DNA of 64,000 bases from the NCBI GenBank assembly GCA_000831005.1, contig CP007152.1:1984001-2048000 (forward strand), in the 5' to 3' direction. Below, in pieces: positions 1 to 10,362 of the stretch. Every line of letters begins with the position of its first letter. Position 1 is the stretch's first letter. The notes under the pieces were generated by a model. That model worked only from the letters and a program-made list of their open reading frames with translations, was not told where the DNA came from and did not search any database. The translations under genes were made by a program, and so were the position numbers. Source of the DNA: Marinobacter salarius. Lineage in GTDB: Bacteria; Pseudomonadota; Gammaproteobacteria; Pseudomonadales; Oleiphilaceae.

Positions 1-1
1 C

Positions 2-2355
2 GACCAGTTGCTGGCGGCATTCAACAGCAACCCGCAGCTTCGGCCCCGCGACGTGATCGTCATGGTGCCAGACGTCGACACCTACGCACCTCACATCCAG
101 GCGGTGTTTGGCCGTTACCCGTCGTCGTCCCGGCGCTACATCCCGTTCACCATTTCCGACCAGGGCCAGCGGCATCGTCAGCCGGTGCTGATTGCACTGG
201 ACACGTTGATGGCGCTGCCCGAAAGCCGTTTTGGCGTCAGCGAGATCATCAGCCTGCTGGAAGTGCCGGCCGTACGCAGCCGGTTCGGTATCGCCGAGGG
301 CGATCTTCCATTGGTACGCCAATGGGTGGACGGCGCCAACATTCGCTGGGGCCTGCACAGCGAACATCGCAGCAGTCTCGACTTGCCTGAGGGGCTGGAA
401 CGCAACACCTGGCAGGCGGGGCTGCGGCGGATGCTGTTGGGCTATGGCGCTGGCCGCGACGATCCCTGGCAGGGCATCGAACCGTTCGAGGAAATCGGCG
501 GCCTGCAGGCAGGTGTGGCGGGCAATCTCTACCGCTTTGTGGATCGGCTGGAAGAGCTCTGGCACGAGCTCAGGTCCACTGCGACGCCTGCCGGCTGGCT
601 CGATCGGCTGCAGTCCATCCTCGAACGCTTCTTCGCTGAACTGTCTGACGACGATTTACTGCTGGTGAACCGGCTACGCCGACAGGCAGAGCAGTGGCTC
701 CAGGATTGCAACAGTGCGGGCATGGAAGAGGTGGAACTGCCCCTGAGCATCGTGCGGGAAATTCTGCTGGAAGGGTTGGAAGAAGGTGGCCTCAATCAGC
801 GCTTCCTGGCCGGCAAGGTCAATTTTGCAACCCTGATGCCCATGCGCGCCATCCCCTTTCGGCGGGTGTGCCTGTTGGGCATGAACGACGGTGACTACCC
901 GCGCTCGCGACCGCCGGTGGATTTTGACCTGATGGCCGTGGATTACCGGCCGGGCGACCGTTCCCGCCGGGAGGACGACCGCTACCTGTTTCTGGAGGCA
1001 TTGCTCTCCGCGCGGGAGCAGCTTTACATCAGTTGGGTAGGGCGCAGCATCCGTGATGACTCGGAACGGCCACCCTCCGTACTGGTCAGCCAGCTCTGTG
1101 ACCATCTTGATGCGGTGTGGCAGGTGGAGGAGTCGGACCGAAAAGCCTCTCCGGCCCTGACGATCAAACACCCGCTGCAGCCGTTCAGCCGTGAGTATTT
1201 TCCCGCCGGAAATCGCGGAGCCGGGCACAATGGCTCGCCCGACGTGAACGCAGTGCTGGCAACGCGGCGCCTGTTCACCTATGACAGTGAATGGCTCAGT
1301 GCGCACCAGCAACGGGAAACCGATGTGGTGGGCGTCGAACTGCCTTTCCTGCCTCCGGCGGAGCCACTGACGATTGCTGATATTGGCGCTTTCCTCAAGC
1401 GACCAGTGGACACCTTTTACCAGCGCCGGCTGCAGGTCCGGTTTACCGATGTGGAGAGCCTGGACACCGACAACGAGGCATTCGCCATGGACGGCTTGCA
1501 CCACTGGCGCCTGGAGGACGAACTGATCCGTCATGCGGTGATGAAATCGGGCACCGAGGACGAGCTGCGTCAGCGGCTGGAGGCTGCCCTGGCGAGCATG
1601 ACCCGGCGAGGTGAGTTGGGCATGGGAGTGACCGAAACCGCCCTGACCCGGCAGTTGGAAAGCCGCATGCCAGACCTGTACCGGCGTTATCAGGAGGCCG
1701 TGGCGCTCTGGCCTGAGCCGGTGGAAGATATCTCAGGCTTTGAGTACCGCCATGAGCATGGCGACGCGGCGGTCACTGTTAACGACAGGCTGGGCAACCT
1801 GCGTACCCGCCCGGGCGGTGACCTCTGCCGGGTGGTGATCGCCAGCAGCAATTTGCTGGAAGGGTCCGGAAGCGCTCGCCAGCTAAAGTTCCCGGCCCTC
1901 TTGGAACACTGGGTGGCACACCTGGCAGGTAATATTCGCTACGACGCTTTCCACACCCTGATGATCGCCAAAGAGGAAAAGCGTGTCGTCAACCTGTTGC
2001 CTCTGGACACCGACCAGGCCAGGGAATACCTGGCCGGCATCCTGGGCTATTGGATTCAGGGCCAGACGCGGCCGCTGCCGATAGAGTCGGGTGCGGCCTT
2101 CGGCTATTTGCGGGGCCTTTATCCCGCCAGGGGCGAGGGCAGTGAGGACAAAGCGCTGCTGAAGGCGACAGACGCCTACGCAAAGGCTCTGGAACGCGAC
2201 AGTGGTTACCTGCGCCGGGCCTGTCCGGAAATAGAACAACTGCTGGCGGATGACGAATTTCCGCTGTTGGTGTCGGCACTGTATGAGCACTCTGGCACGC
2301 CGAACAGGCCGGTCGGGCCAAGCCTGGCGGTGCGGGAAAGGAGTCGACAAAATGA
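2..2355 (+). CDS. recC: RecC, exonuclease V gamma subunit (5' truncated by window)
   Basis: Subunit of the RecBCD helicase-nuclease that repairs double-strand breaks and recognises Chi. The reading frame is already open at base 2 with RDVIVMVPDVDTYAPHI, a RecC hallmark, followed by typical RecC sequence such as RRVCLLGMNDGDYPRSRPP. The N-terminus lies before the window. As given, the frame overruns 150 bases into recB. Adding one C near 2287 turns the end into LYEPLWHAEQAGRAKP and a stop at 2353-2355, overlapping the recB ATG as ATGA. That is the usual operon junction, so the overrun is probably a one-base sequence error. Order recC-recB-recD as in pseudomonads. Confidence 0.93.
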
Positions 2356-5300
2356 CGGAAGAGATCCGCAAGCTCGATCCCCTAACACTGTCGTTGCGTG
2401 GCAGCCAGCTGATCGAGGCCAGTGCCGGCACCGGCAAGACCTTTACCCTGGCGCTGCTGTACGTGCGCCTGGTACTGGGCCATCGCACCGTGGAAGAACC
2501 CCTCGGTGAGGGCATCATGCCGCCCAACCTGTTGGTGGTGACCTTTACCGAGGCCGCCACCAAGGAACTCCGGGACCGGATTCGCGCCCGCCTGACCGAA
2601 GCCGCGGCGTTATTCGCGGTTGAACCGGACACCGTCGACACCACGGTGATGTCAAAAGACCCGCTGGTGAATCTGCGCAACGCCTGCCCAGCGGCCGACT
2701 GGGCAGCCTGCCGCCGCAAGCTGCTGTTGGCCGCGGAATGGATGGACGAGGCTGCCGTGTCCACCATCCACGGCTGGTGCAATCGCATGCTCAGCGAGCA
2801 TGCCTTCGACAGCGGCAGCCTGTTCCGTCAGACCCTGGAGACCAGTCAGACGGACCTGCTGGATGACGTTGTGAGGGATTACTGGCGCACCTTTATCTAC
2901 CCCATGCCACCCGAGTTGATGGGGGAGGTGCTGGACACCTGGAAAACCCCGGAAAGCCTGCGCCAGTCAGTGCGCAGCCTGTTGCCACACGTTGATGCCC
3001 TGCCAGTGCCGGAACGTGACCCACTGGCTGCTGCGGAGGAAGCGAAACGCCTGCGGGAGGTGGAACTGCAGGCTCTGAAAGCCCCCTGGCCGGCCTGGTG
3101 CGACGAACTGGAAGAGCTGTTGGCGGAAACCACGAAGCGAAAGCCGAAACCGCTGCATGGCACCACCAAAAACTCCCTTCAAAAAGCCGTGGAACACCTT
3201 CGGGAATGGGCCACAACCGATGCGGCTGAACCGCATGAGTTCCTGTCGAGCAAGCGCACCAAGGGTTTCGATACCCTGGAGGCGGACGCATTTGCCGAAA
3301 AATGGACCGGCGAGGATGAGCCTCCGCATCATCCTGCCATGGACGCCATCACCGAACTCAAACCGGCATTGAAAACCATGCCGGTGGCGAAAGCGGACAT
3401 TCTCAACCATGCCGCCTGCTGGATCGCCCGTCGCCTGGACAGCGAAAAACAGCGCCTGGCCAGTATGGGCTTTGACGACCTGCTCACACGACTGGATGCC
3501 GCGTTGGGCGGCCCCCAGGGCGAACGCCTGGCAGGCACTATTCGTCGGCAGTTTCCGGTGGCGATGATCGATGAATTCCAGGATACCGACCCGGTGCAGT
3601 ACCGGATTTTCGACCGTATATACCGGGTGGCCAGCAACGACCAGGACACCAGCCTGTTGATGATTGGTGACCCCAAGCAGGCGATTTACGGTTTCCGTGG
3701 TGCTGATATCTACACCTATCTGGATGCCCGTCGGGCGGTCAGCAGCCGAACCTACACGCTGGGGACCAACTACCGCTCAGCTGTCGCCATGGTAGACGGC
3801 GTCAACCGGGTATTCGCCCAGGCCGACCAGTCCCTTCCCGAAGGGGCCTTCCTGTTTCGAGCCGGGGACGACAACCCGTTGCCCTTCAGCCCCGTGGAGG
3901 CCAAAGGTACCAGCCAGCAATGGCTTGTTAACGGGCAGCCGCGACCACCACTGACGTTCTGGACCCTGACCGATGAGCGCCCTATCGCCAAGGAAACCGG
4001 CAGGGAGGCCATGGCCGAGGCCTGTGCGGCGGAGATTGCCCGCCTGTTGAATCTGGGGCAGAGCGGCGAGGCGGGCTTTGGGGCCGAGGGCACGCCGTTT
4101 GAGCCCGTGCGACCGGAGCACATTGCTGTGCTGGTCAACAAACGTGACGAGGCGAATGCCGTCCGGCGATCATTGGGCGCCCGGGGCGTTCGCAGTGTGT
4201 ACCTCTCAGACCGTAATTCCGTGCTGCAGTCGGTCCAGTCAGTGGAGATGTTGCAGTGGCTGCAGGCCTGCGCCGAACCGGGCCAGCTTCCGCTGATTCG
4301 CGCGGCACTCGCCACGCCCACCATGGGCCTGGCTTATCAGGAGCTGGACCGTCTGTTCAGTGACGAAAATGCGCTGGACCGCGAGATCAACCGCTTTCAG
4401 GGCTACCGTGAACTCTGGCAGCAACAGGGCGTACTGCCGATGCTGCGGCGCCTGCTGATGGACTATGACGTGCCGGCGAAGCTGCTGTCCGGGCCTGACG
4501 GCGAACGCGGCCTGACCGACATTCTGCATATTGCCGAACTGCTTCAGCAGGACAGCCAGCAGCTGGACGGCGAACATGCGCTCATTCACCACTACACCGA
4601 GATGTTGCAGGATTCCGACGATGAGGACGAACACCGCACCATGCGCCTGGAAAGTGATGCCGGGCTGGTCAAGGTGGTTACTGTCCACAAGTCCAAAGGC
4701 CTGGAGTACCCGTTGGTGTTCCTGCCGTTTGCCACCGAATTCCGCGAGGAAAAGCCGAACCAGGCGTTTATCAAGTACCACGATGACGAAGGCCGACTGC
4801 AGATTTCCCTTGAGCCGGATGAAGACACCCTGGCCAGGGCCGACCGCGAACGACTGGGTGAGGATATTCGCAAACTCTACGTTGCCCTGACCCGATCCCG
4901 TCACGCCACCTGGGTTGGCGCCAGCGGCATCAAAGGCTGGCGGCAGAGTGGTCTGGGGCACCTGATTGGCCGCTCTGCCAGCGATGAAGACACGGACCTG
5001 ATGCCCTTCCTGCAGTCCGTGGCCATCGGCGAGCCCGCAATCGATGTGGCGCCCATGCCTGAACCAGGAGACGACGTTTACGCGGGCGACGAGGAGCCGG
5101 AGCTTGGCAACGCCCTGGAGCCAGTGCGGGAAGCCCGGGAAAACTGGTGGATCGCAAGCTATTCCGCGATCACCTATGGCGCCCGCGGTGGCTACGGGAA
5201 CGACTTCGCACCGGCCAGTGAGGATGCGGAGCAGGAGAACCTGCGTGACGAGGACGAGCCCGTTGTGGCCGATACCCTGGCCGCAATGATTCCCGACTGG

Positions 5301-6059
5301 CAAGGGCCGCAACCGGTCAACCAGCATGCTTTCCCGAAAGGCTCCGGCCCCGGCACCTTCCTGCATGATATTCTGGAGTGGTGCGCTGGAGAGGGGTTCC
5401 ATAAGGTGGCTGATGCGCCGGAGGATCTCCACGAGCTGCTGGAGCGACGCTGCCAGTTACGCAACTGGAGTGATTGGACTGACACCCTGAAAACCTGGAT
5501 CTACACCCTGATCACCATGGACATCCCGCTTCCGGGCAGCAGCAGGACATGCTCCCTGGCGGGCCTTGAAACCTTTCGGCCGGAACTGGAGTTCTGGTTT
5601 GAAAGCCATGAGGTGAACACCCTCGCCATGGACAGACTGGTCCGCCGGCATACGCTGGGTGGTGATCCGCGTCCCGAGGCTCAGCAAGCCACCTTCAATG
5701 GCATGCTGAAAGGGTTTATCGACCTGGTGTTTGAACACGAAGGCCGCTACTACGTGCTGGACTACAAGTCGAACTTCCTGGGGGAGGACGATCAGGCCTA
5801 TATCCCTGACGTGATGAAAGACAAAATCCTTGAGAAACGGTATGACCTGCAGTACGTCATCTACCTGCTGGCGTTGCACCGCCTGTTGAAAGCGCGCCTG
5901 CCGGACTACGATTACGACAGCCACATGGGAGGTGCCGTCTACCTGTTCCTGCGTGGCTGCGATGCACCGGGCGCCGGCGCTTTTACCGAACGACCGGACA
6001 GGGCCCTGATTGAGGAACTGGACCGGCTGTTCAGCGGCCAGGGGGAGAAAGCAGCATGA
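2352..6059 (+). CDS. recB: RecB, exonuclease V beta subunit
   Basis: UvrD-type 3'-5' helicase fused to the only nuclease domain of RecBCD. About 1235 residues, the usual length, in one uninterrupted frame. Visible are the Walker A region IEASAGTGKTFTLALLY near residue 20, the Walker B/motif II AMIDEFQDTDPVQYRIFD, helicase motif VVTVHKSKGLEYPLVF, and in the C-terminal nuclease domain FIDLVFEHEGRYYVLDYKSN with the catalytic Asp and Lys. The ATG at 2352 has AAGGAG about 8 bases upstream and overlaps the restored recC stop. The stop overlaps the recD ATG by four bases, which implies translational coupling. Confidence 0.97.
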   Translation: MTEEIRKLDPLTLSLRGSQLIEASAGTGKTFTLALLYVRLVLGHRTVEEPLGEGIMPPNLLVVTFTEAATKELRDRIRARLTEAAALFAVEPDTVDTTVMSKDPLVNLRNACPAADWAACRRKLLLAAEWMDEAAVSTIHGWCNRMLSEHAFDSGSLFRQTLETSQTDLLDDVVRDYWRTFIYPMPPELMGEVLDTWKTPESLRQSVRSLLPHVDALPVPERDPLAAAEEAKRLREVELQALKAPWPAWCDELEELLAETTKRKPKPLHGTTKNSLQKAVEHLREWATTDAAEPHEFLSSKRTKGFDTLEADAFAEKWTGEDEPPHHPAMDAITELKPALKTMPVAKADILNHAACWIARRLDSEKQRLASMGFDDLLTRLDAALGGPQGERLAGTIRRQFPVAMIDEFQDTDPVQYRIFDRIYRVASNDQDTSLLMIGDPKQAIYGFRGADIYTYLDARRAVSSRTYTLGTNYRSAVAMVDGVNRVFAQADQSLPEGAFLFRAGDDNPLPFSPVEAKGTSQQWLVNGQPRPPLTFWTLTDERPIAKETGREAMAEACAAEIARLLNLGQSGEAGFGAEGTPFEPVRPEHIAVLVNKRDEANAVRRSLGARGVRSVYLSDRNSVLQSVQSVEMLQWLQACAEPGQLPLIRAALATPTMGLAYQELDRLFSDENALDREINRFQGYRELWQQQGVLPMLRRLLMDYDVPAKLLSGPDGERGLTDILHIAELLQQDSQQLDGEHALIHHYTEMLQDSDDEDEHRTMRLESDAGLVKVVTVHKSKGLEYPLVFLPFATEFREEKPNQAFIKYHDDEGRLQISLEPDEDTLARADRERLGEDIRKLYVALTRSRHATWVGASGIKGWRQSGLGHLIGRSASDEDTDLMPFLQSVAIGEPAIDVAPMPEPGDDVYAGDEEPELGNALEPVREARENWWIASYSAITYGARGGYGNDFAPASEDAEQENLRDEDEPVVADTLAAMIPDWQGPQPVNQHAFPKGSGPGTFLHDILEWCAGEGFHKVADAPEDLHELLERRCQLRNWSDWTDTLKTWIYTLITMDIPLPGSSRTCSLAGLETFRPELEFWFESHEVNTLAMDRLVRRHTLGGDPRPEAQQATFNGMLKGFIDLVFEHEGRYYVLDYKSNFLGEDDQAYIPDVMKDKILEKRYDLQYVIYLLALHRLLKARLPDYDYDSHMGGAVYLFLRGCDAPGAGAFTERPDRALIEELDRLFSGQGEKAA

Positions 6060-8226
6060 CCGGAGAAAGCGGAACCATTGCGGACCTGTTCGACGCCGTT
6101 GAGCCCGAACCGGCACCACGGTTGCCCCAAACCGCTGCCGACGCTCTGGCCCTGCTGGATGAGTGGGTGGAGCGCGACTGGATTCGTGCCCTCGATCATG
6201 CCTTCGCGACGTTTGTTTGCACGATGGTCCGTGAACAGGGAGAGCAGCCGGTGGCCATGCTTGCGCTGCTGTCAGCGATGGTGTCACACCAGGTGGGGCG
6301 GGGGCACGTTTGCCTGGATGTGCGTCATCTCTGTCGTGCCGCGGAACCAACGCTGGTGCTGCCGCCGGAAGCGTCGGTTCTCTACCTGAAAACAGCCCTA
6401 GGCCGTCGGATCTGTTTGCCAGTGTCGACGCTGACCAACTGATTGGGATGCTGGGGCAAAGCTGCGCTGTCAGCAACGGCGAGCAGGCAGCACCGCTGGT
6501 ATTGGATGGCTCGCGGCTGTACCTGCGTCGATTCTGGCGCTATGAGCAGGCTATTGCCGCCGGTATTCGGGCACGTCTCGACAACCGTGTGGCGTTGACG
6601 GATACCGCGCCGTTGAAAACGGCACTGGATACCCTGTTCGGCACGGAAAACGATTCCGATGGCCCGCCGGATTATCAAAAAGTGGCCTGTGCCCTGGCAG
6701 CACGGAACCGCTTCAGTGTCATTACCGGCGGTCCCGGCACCGGTAAAACCACCACGGTAGTCAACCTGCTGGCGGCTTTGCAGTCGATGGCTTGTGAATC
6801 GGCTGAGACCGCCGGTGCCAACCCTTACCTGCGCATCCGCCTCTCGGCGCCAACCGGAAAAGCGGCCGCAAGACTCAGTGAGTCCATCGGGGGTGCCGTT
6901 GACCGTCTGCCGCTGGAAAGCCTGCCGGGTGCACCGGATAAATCCGCCATTCCAACCCAGGTCACTACATTACACCGGCTGTTGGGCAGTCGCCCGGGTT
7001 CACGGAGTTTTCGTCACAACGAGGACAATCCGTTGCCATTGGATATCCTGGTGATTGATGAAGCGTCCATGGTGGATGTGGACCTGATGGCGTCGGTCTT
7101 TGCCGCCCTGCCCGACAAGGCCAGGCTGATTATGCTGGGGGACAAGGATCAACTGGCGTCGGTGGACGCTGGTGCGGTGTTGGGGGAACTCTGCCAGCGC
7201 GCCGAAGGCGCACACTACCTGCCGCAAACGGCGCAATGGCTGCAAGCGGTGACCGGATGTCAATTGCCATCAGAGCTGCTGGACTCCGAAGGCCTGGCCC
7301 TGGACCAGGCGGTTGCCATGCTGCGAAAGAGCTATCGGTTTGACGAGCATAGCGGTATCGGCGTGCTGGCGTCGGCCACCAATGCGGGCCAGCTCAGCAG
7401 GGAATTGATCGGCCAATGCCGCAACCAGGGCTTTGAGGATGTGGCCTGGCTGACTGGTGAGAACGACATGGGGTGGTTGGCAAATCACGCCCTGACCGGC
7501 AGCCCGGAACGCTTCCACAACCAGGGCATGCAGCGCGTGGTTGGCACTGCGCCGGTTGATCCTCCGGTTGGCTACGGCCACTATCTAAAGCTGATTCGTG
7601 ACCGCAAACCTGTCATCGACGTCGAGGCGGATGGGCGTGAATCATGGGACGCCTGGGCAACCGAAGTGCTCACGGCGTTCAATCGCTTCAAGGTGCTTTG
7701 CGCGTTGCGTCAGGGACCGTTCGGAGTGGAAGGGCTGAACCATGACATTGCCGGGCGTTTACATAGTGCCGGGTTGATCGAGCGCACCGACGGTTGGTAC
7801 GCCGGTCGTCCGGTACTGATCACCGGAAACGACTATAATCTGGGCCTGATGAATGGCGATATCGGTATTACCCTGAGCGTGCCCTGGGATCGTAACGACG
7901 CGGGTGAGCCGGTTGAGACCCTGAGGGTCGCCTTTCCGTCCAGTGACGGTAGCGGAGGTGTCCGATGGATATCGCCCAGCCGTTTGCAATCGATGGAAAC
8001 GGTCTACGCCATGACCGTGCACAAGTCCCAGGGCTCGGAATTCACCCACGCCTGCCTGGTGATTCCGGACCGCCTGACCCCGGTGTTGACCCGGGAGCTG
8101 GTATACACCGGCATCACCCGGGCACGCCACTGGCTCAGCCTGGCGGTATGCCAGGACGGTGTGCTGAAAGAGGCAGTGGGGCGTAGCGTGATCAGGGCGT
8201 CAGGGCTGGCTGGGTTGTTGGCTTGA
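6056..8226 (+). CDS. recD: RecD, exonuclease V alpha subunit (one frameshift)
   Basis: SF1B 5'-3' helicase subunit of RecBCD. The N-terminal part (MTGESGTIADLFDAV) is open to 6442. The rest continues in the next frame from about 6395, where TAL changes to RPSDLFASVDADQL. One base is missing around 6395-6402 in a CCC run. The helicase core is complete: Walker A ITGGPGTGKTTTVVNLL, Walker B LVIDEASMVDVDLM, GDKDQLASVDAG, and the C-terminal MTVHKSQGSEF motif. The start overlaps recB as ATGA. The frameshift is more likely a sequence error than a mutation, because all other domains are intact and the same kind of error recurs across the window. Confidence 0.93.
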
Positions 8227-8261
8227 AGCGTCTATTGTTAACCCTTATAGGGAGAAAGCAC

Positions 8262-8720
8262 ATGAGAGGAGTCGTGTCGGTACCCGGGCATGTGGCAATT
8301 CTGTTTGCTCTGCTTTTCCTGGCCGGTTGCGTCGGGTCACCTGCTACCAGCCGTTCAGCCGATGACATCGTGGCGATGCCGTTGACCAACACCTATTGGC
8401 AGCTGTTGAGCATCGGGGGTGAACCGGTGTCAGAAACCAACGCCGACCAGAAACCCCACATTCTGTTTCTGGACGACGGCCGGGTAAGTGGCTTCAGTGG
8501 CTGCAATCAATACATGGGTAACTATCAGGTCACGGGTGAGAACCTGCTGTTTGATTCCATGAGCAGCACTCGCAGGGCCTGCCCGGATAATCAGACGGAA
8601 CAGTTGCTGTTCGCGGCCCTGGCGAAGACCGTTGGTGTCAATCTCGAAGGCATCGAGCTTCGGTTGTTGGGTGAAGCCGGCGAAGAGTTGGCAGTGTTCG
8701 AAGCCTCACGGATGAAATAA
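8262..8720 (+). CDS. META-domain (HslJ-like) lipoprotein
   Basis: Small outer-membrane-type lipoprotein of 152 residues. The start at 8262 is chosen over the upstream in-frame ATG because AGGGAGA lies about 7 bases before it and it gives a clean signal peptide ending in the lipobox LAGC. The mature part carries META/HslJ features: NTYWQLLSIGG, the loop VSGFSGCNQYMGNY and RACPDNQTEQLLFAAL. In E. coli HslJ is a heat-shock-inducible protein linked to novobiocin resistance; the role here is unknown. It follows recD by 35 bases and may be transcribed with it. Confidence 0.8.
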   Translation: MRGVVSVPGHVAILFALLFLAGCVGSPATSRSADDIVAMPLTNTYWQLLSIGGEPVSETNADQKPHILFLDDGRVSGFSGCNQYMGNYQVTGENLLFDSMSSTRRACPDNQTEQLLFAALAKTVGVNLEGIELRLLGEAGEELAVFEASRMK

Positions 8721-8731
8721 GGCGCCGGTCG

Positions 8732-9261
8732 TCAGGCGTCAGACAGACAGTCGGTCATGAAGCCCCTGAATTCGATCACCAGCCGCGCCAGGCTGTTTTC
8801 CAGGCGGTGCCCGTCCGGAAGTGCCAGCAACGGCAACTTCTGCTCCCGTGCCAGCTCAATCACCGGCATCGGCAGCACCACATCGTCGTCCCAGCCGTGA
8901 ATGATCTGGGTGTGCCGGGCCTGAATCCGGGGGCTGGATTGCGGATAGGCCGACATCGCCAAAGCCGGCGCCAGAAGGAAGCACCCCAGTACCGGTGTTT
9001 CTGCACTGGTGCGAGCACACACCCAGCCTCCCATGCTGGACCCGGCCAGGATGGTTCTTTCCGGGTCGCACCCGCCTCGGAGATGGCTTCTCTCATCTGT
9101 GTGAGGCGTTCGGCGGGATCTTTCGTGCGGCGATGATCCACGGCAATCGCGGTTACACCGGGAAAGGTTTCAGCTTCGGCTTTCAGCGCCTGTACTTTGG
9201 TGCCTCCAGGGCCACTTTCCAGGCCGTGGGACAGGAAAACATGAAATTCGGGCGTGGCCAT
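8732..9261 (-). CDS. Alpha/beta hydrolase, YqiA/RBBP9-like (one frameshift)
   Basis: Small serine hydrolase of about 176 residues once repaired. The N-terminal part reads FHVFLSHGLESGPGGTKVQALK. The second part carries the nucleophile elbow AGSSMGGW, and the family's late IIHGWDDDVV and DGHRLEN segments supply the Asp and His. The frame breaks near 9070: restoring one G (GGGG for GGG) gives EAGCDPERTILAGSSMGG. It ends 11 bases from the convergent META lipoprotein gene. The start codon lies 19 bases after the LLM oxidoreductase stop on the same strand, so the two may be co-transcribed. Substrate unknown. Confidence 0.82.
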
Positions 9262-9280
9262 GGTTGTCTCCGGTAAGAGG

Positions 9281-10285
9281 TCAGTGTCGGGTGGCGGCCA
9301 GGATATCCAGCGCGTGCCGCCGTTTCTCGGGGTCGTACAGATCCACGGTAAACATCAGTTCGTCCACCTCCACAGTCTGCAATAGTCGCTCCAGCTGCTC
9401 CCGGAGAGTGTCCTCACTGCCCAGCAACTGCAGCGACAGGAAGTCCTTCACGCCTGCCTGCTCACCGCTGTTCCATAAACCTTCCATGGACTTGACCGGG
9501 GGCCGCATCCACAGTGGTTGGCCCCGGAACAGGGAAAGAATGCGCTGGTAACTGGTGGTGGCCAGGAACTGGGCCTCCTCGTCGGTGTCCGCAGGCACGG
9601 CCGGAACGGCCAGAATCACATAGGGTTTGTCCAGTTGATCCGAAGGCTGGAAGTTGTCCCGGTAAGTCTGGATCGCCTCGCGGTAAAGCCGGGGCGCGAA
9701 GTGGCCGGCAAAGGCGTAGGGTAGCCCCCGCATCGCGGCAAGCTGAGCGCTGTAAAGGCTGGAACCCAGCAGCCAGATGGGCACATTGGTGCCGGCGCCG
9801 GGAATGGCCTTGACCGGCTGGCCCGGCTGGAGTGGCCCCAGCAAAGACTGCAGACGCGCGACATCCTCGGGGAACTGTTCTGCCCCGAGGCCGTCCCGGC
9901 GCAGCGCCCGGCTGGTTATGGGGTCGGTGCCCGGAGCTCGGCCCAGGCCAAGGTCAATTCGGCCGGGATAGAGGCTTTCCAGGGTGCCGAACTGCTCGGC
10001 GATTACCAGCGGCGGATGGTTGGGCAGCATGATACCCCCGGACCCTACCCGGAGAGTGCTGGTAGCACCGGCAATGTGCCCGACCAGTACGGCCGTTGCG
10101 GAGCTGCTTATGCCTTCCATGTTGTGATGCTCGGCCAGCCAGAAGCGGTTAAAGCCCAGGTTTTCCGCATGGCGGGCGTAGGCGACGCTGTTGGCCAGGG
10201 TCTGCCCCACGGAATCGCCTTCGCGAACGGAGGCCAGCTCAAGAAGGGAATAGGCAGGGAATTGGGCGCTGGAATTCTGCGACAT
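9281..10285 (-). CDS. LLM-class flavin-dependent oxidoreductase (luciferase-like)
   Basis: Bacterial luciferase-like TIM-barrel monooxygenase of about 334 residues. Family features visible: [13 protein letters not shown] near the N-terminus, [40 protein letters not shown] and [18 protein letters not shown]. They match the MsnO8/YhbW-type subgroup often annotated as alkanal monooxygenase-like. I chose the ATG at 10285 rather than the one 33 bases upstream because GGAG lies 8 bases before it. These enzymes use FMNH2 or F420; substrate not predictable. Confidence 0.88.
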   Translation of the reverse strand: MSQNSSAQFPAYSLLELASVREGDSVGQTLANSVAYARHAENLGFNRFWLAEHHNMEGISSSATAVLVGHIAGATSTLRVGSGGIMLPNHPPLVIAEQFGTLESLYPGRIDLGLGRAPGTDPITSRALRRDGLGAEQFPEDVARLQSLLGPLQPGQPVKAIPGAGTNVPIWLLGSSLYSAQLAAMRGLPYAFAGHFAPRLYREAIQTYRDNFQPSDQLDKPYVILAVPAVPADTDEEAQFLATTSYQRILSLFRGQPLWMRPPVKSMEGLWNSGEQAGVKDFLSLQLLGSEDTLREQLERLLQTVEVDELMFTVDLYDPEKRRHALDILAATRH

Positions 10286-10320
10286 TGAATGCTCCGGGTT
10301 TGAACTATCCGGCAGCATAA

Positions 10321-10346
10321 CAAAAACCGGCCGCTATGAAGCGGGC
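10321..10346 (-). terminator. Rho-independent terminator after the 5'-nucleotidase
   Basis: Read on the minus strand just past the stop at 10363, a GC-rich hairpin (GGCCCGCT, loop TCAT, AGCGGCC) is followed by GGTTTTTG. It fits an intrinsic terminator separating this gene from the LLM oxidoreductase gene. Confidence 0.55.
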
Positions 10347-10362
10347 CTGGGGATGGTTGCCG

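Noticed and set aside
2356-2509. C-terminal 50 residues of recC overlapping recB
   Set aside because: Product of a one-base loss at about 2287; the restored frame ends in the ATGA overlap with recB.
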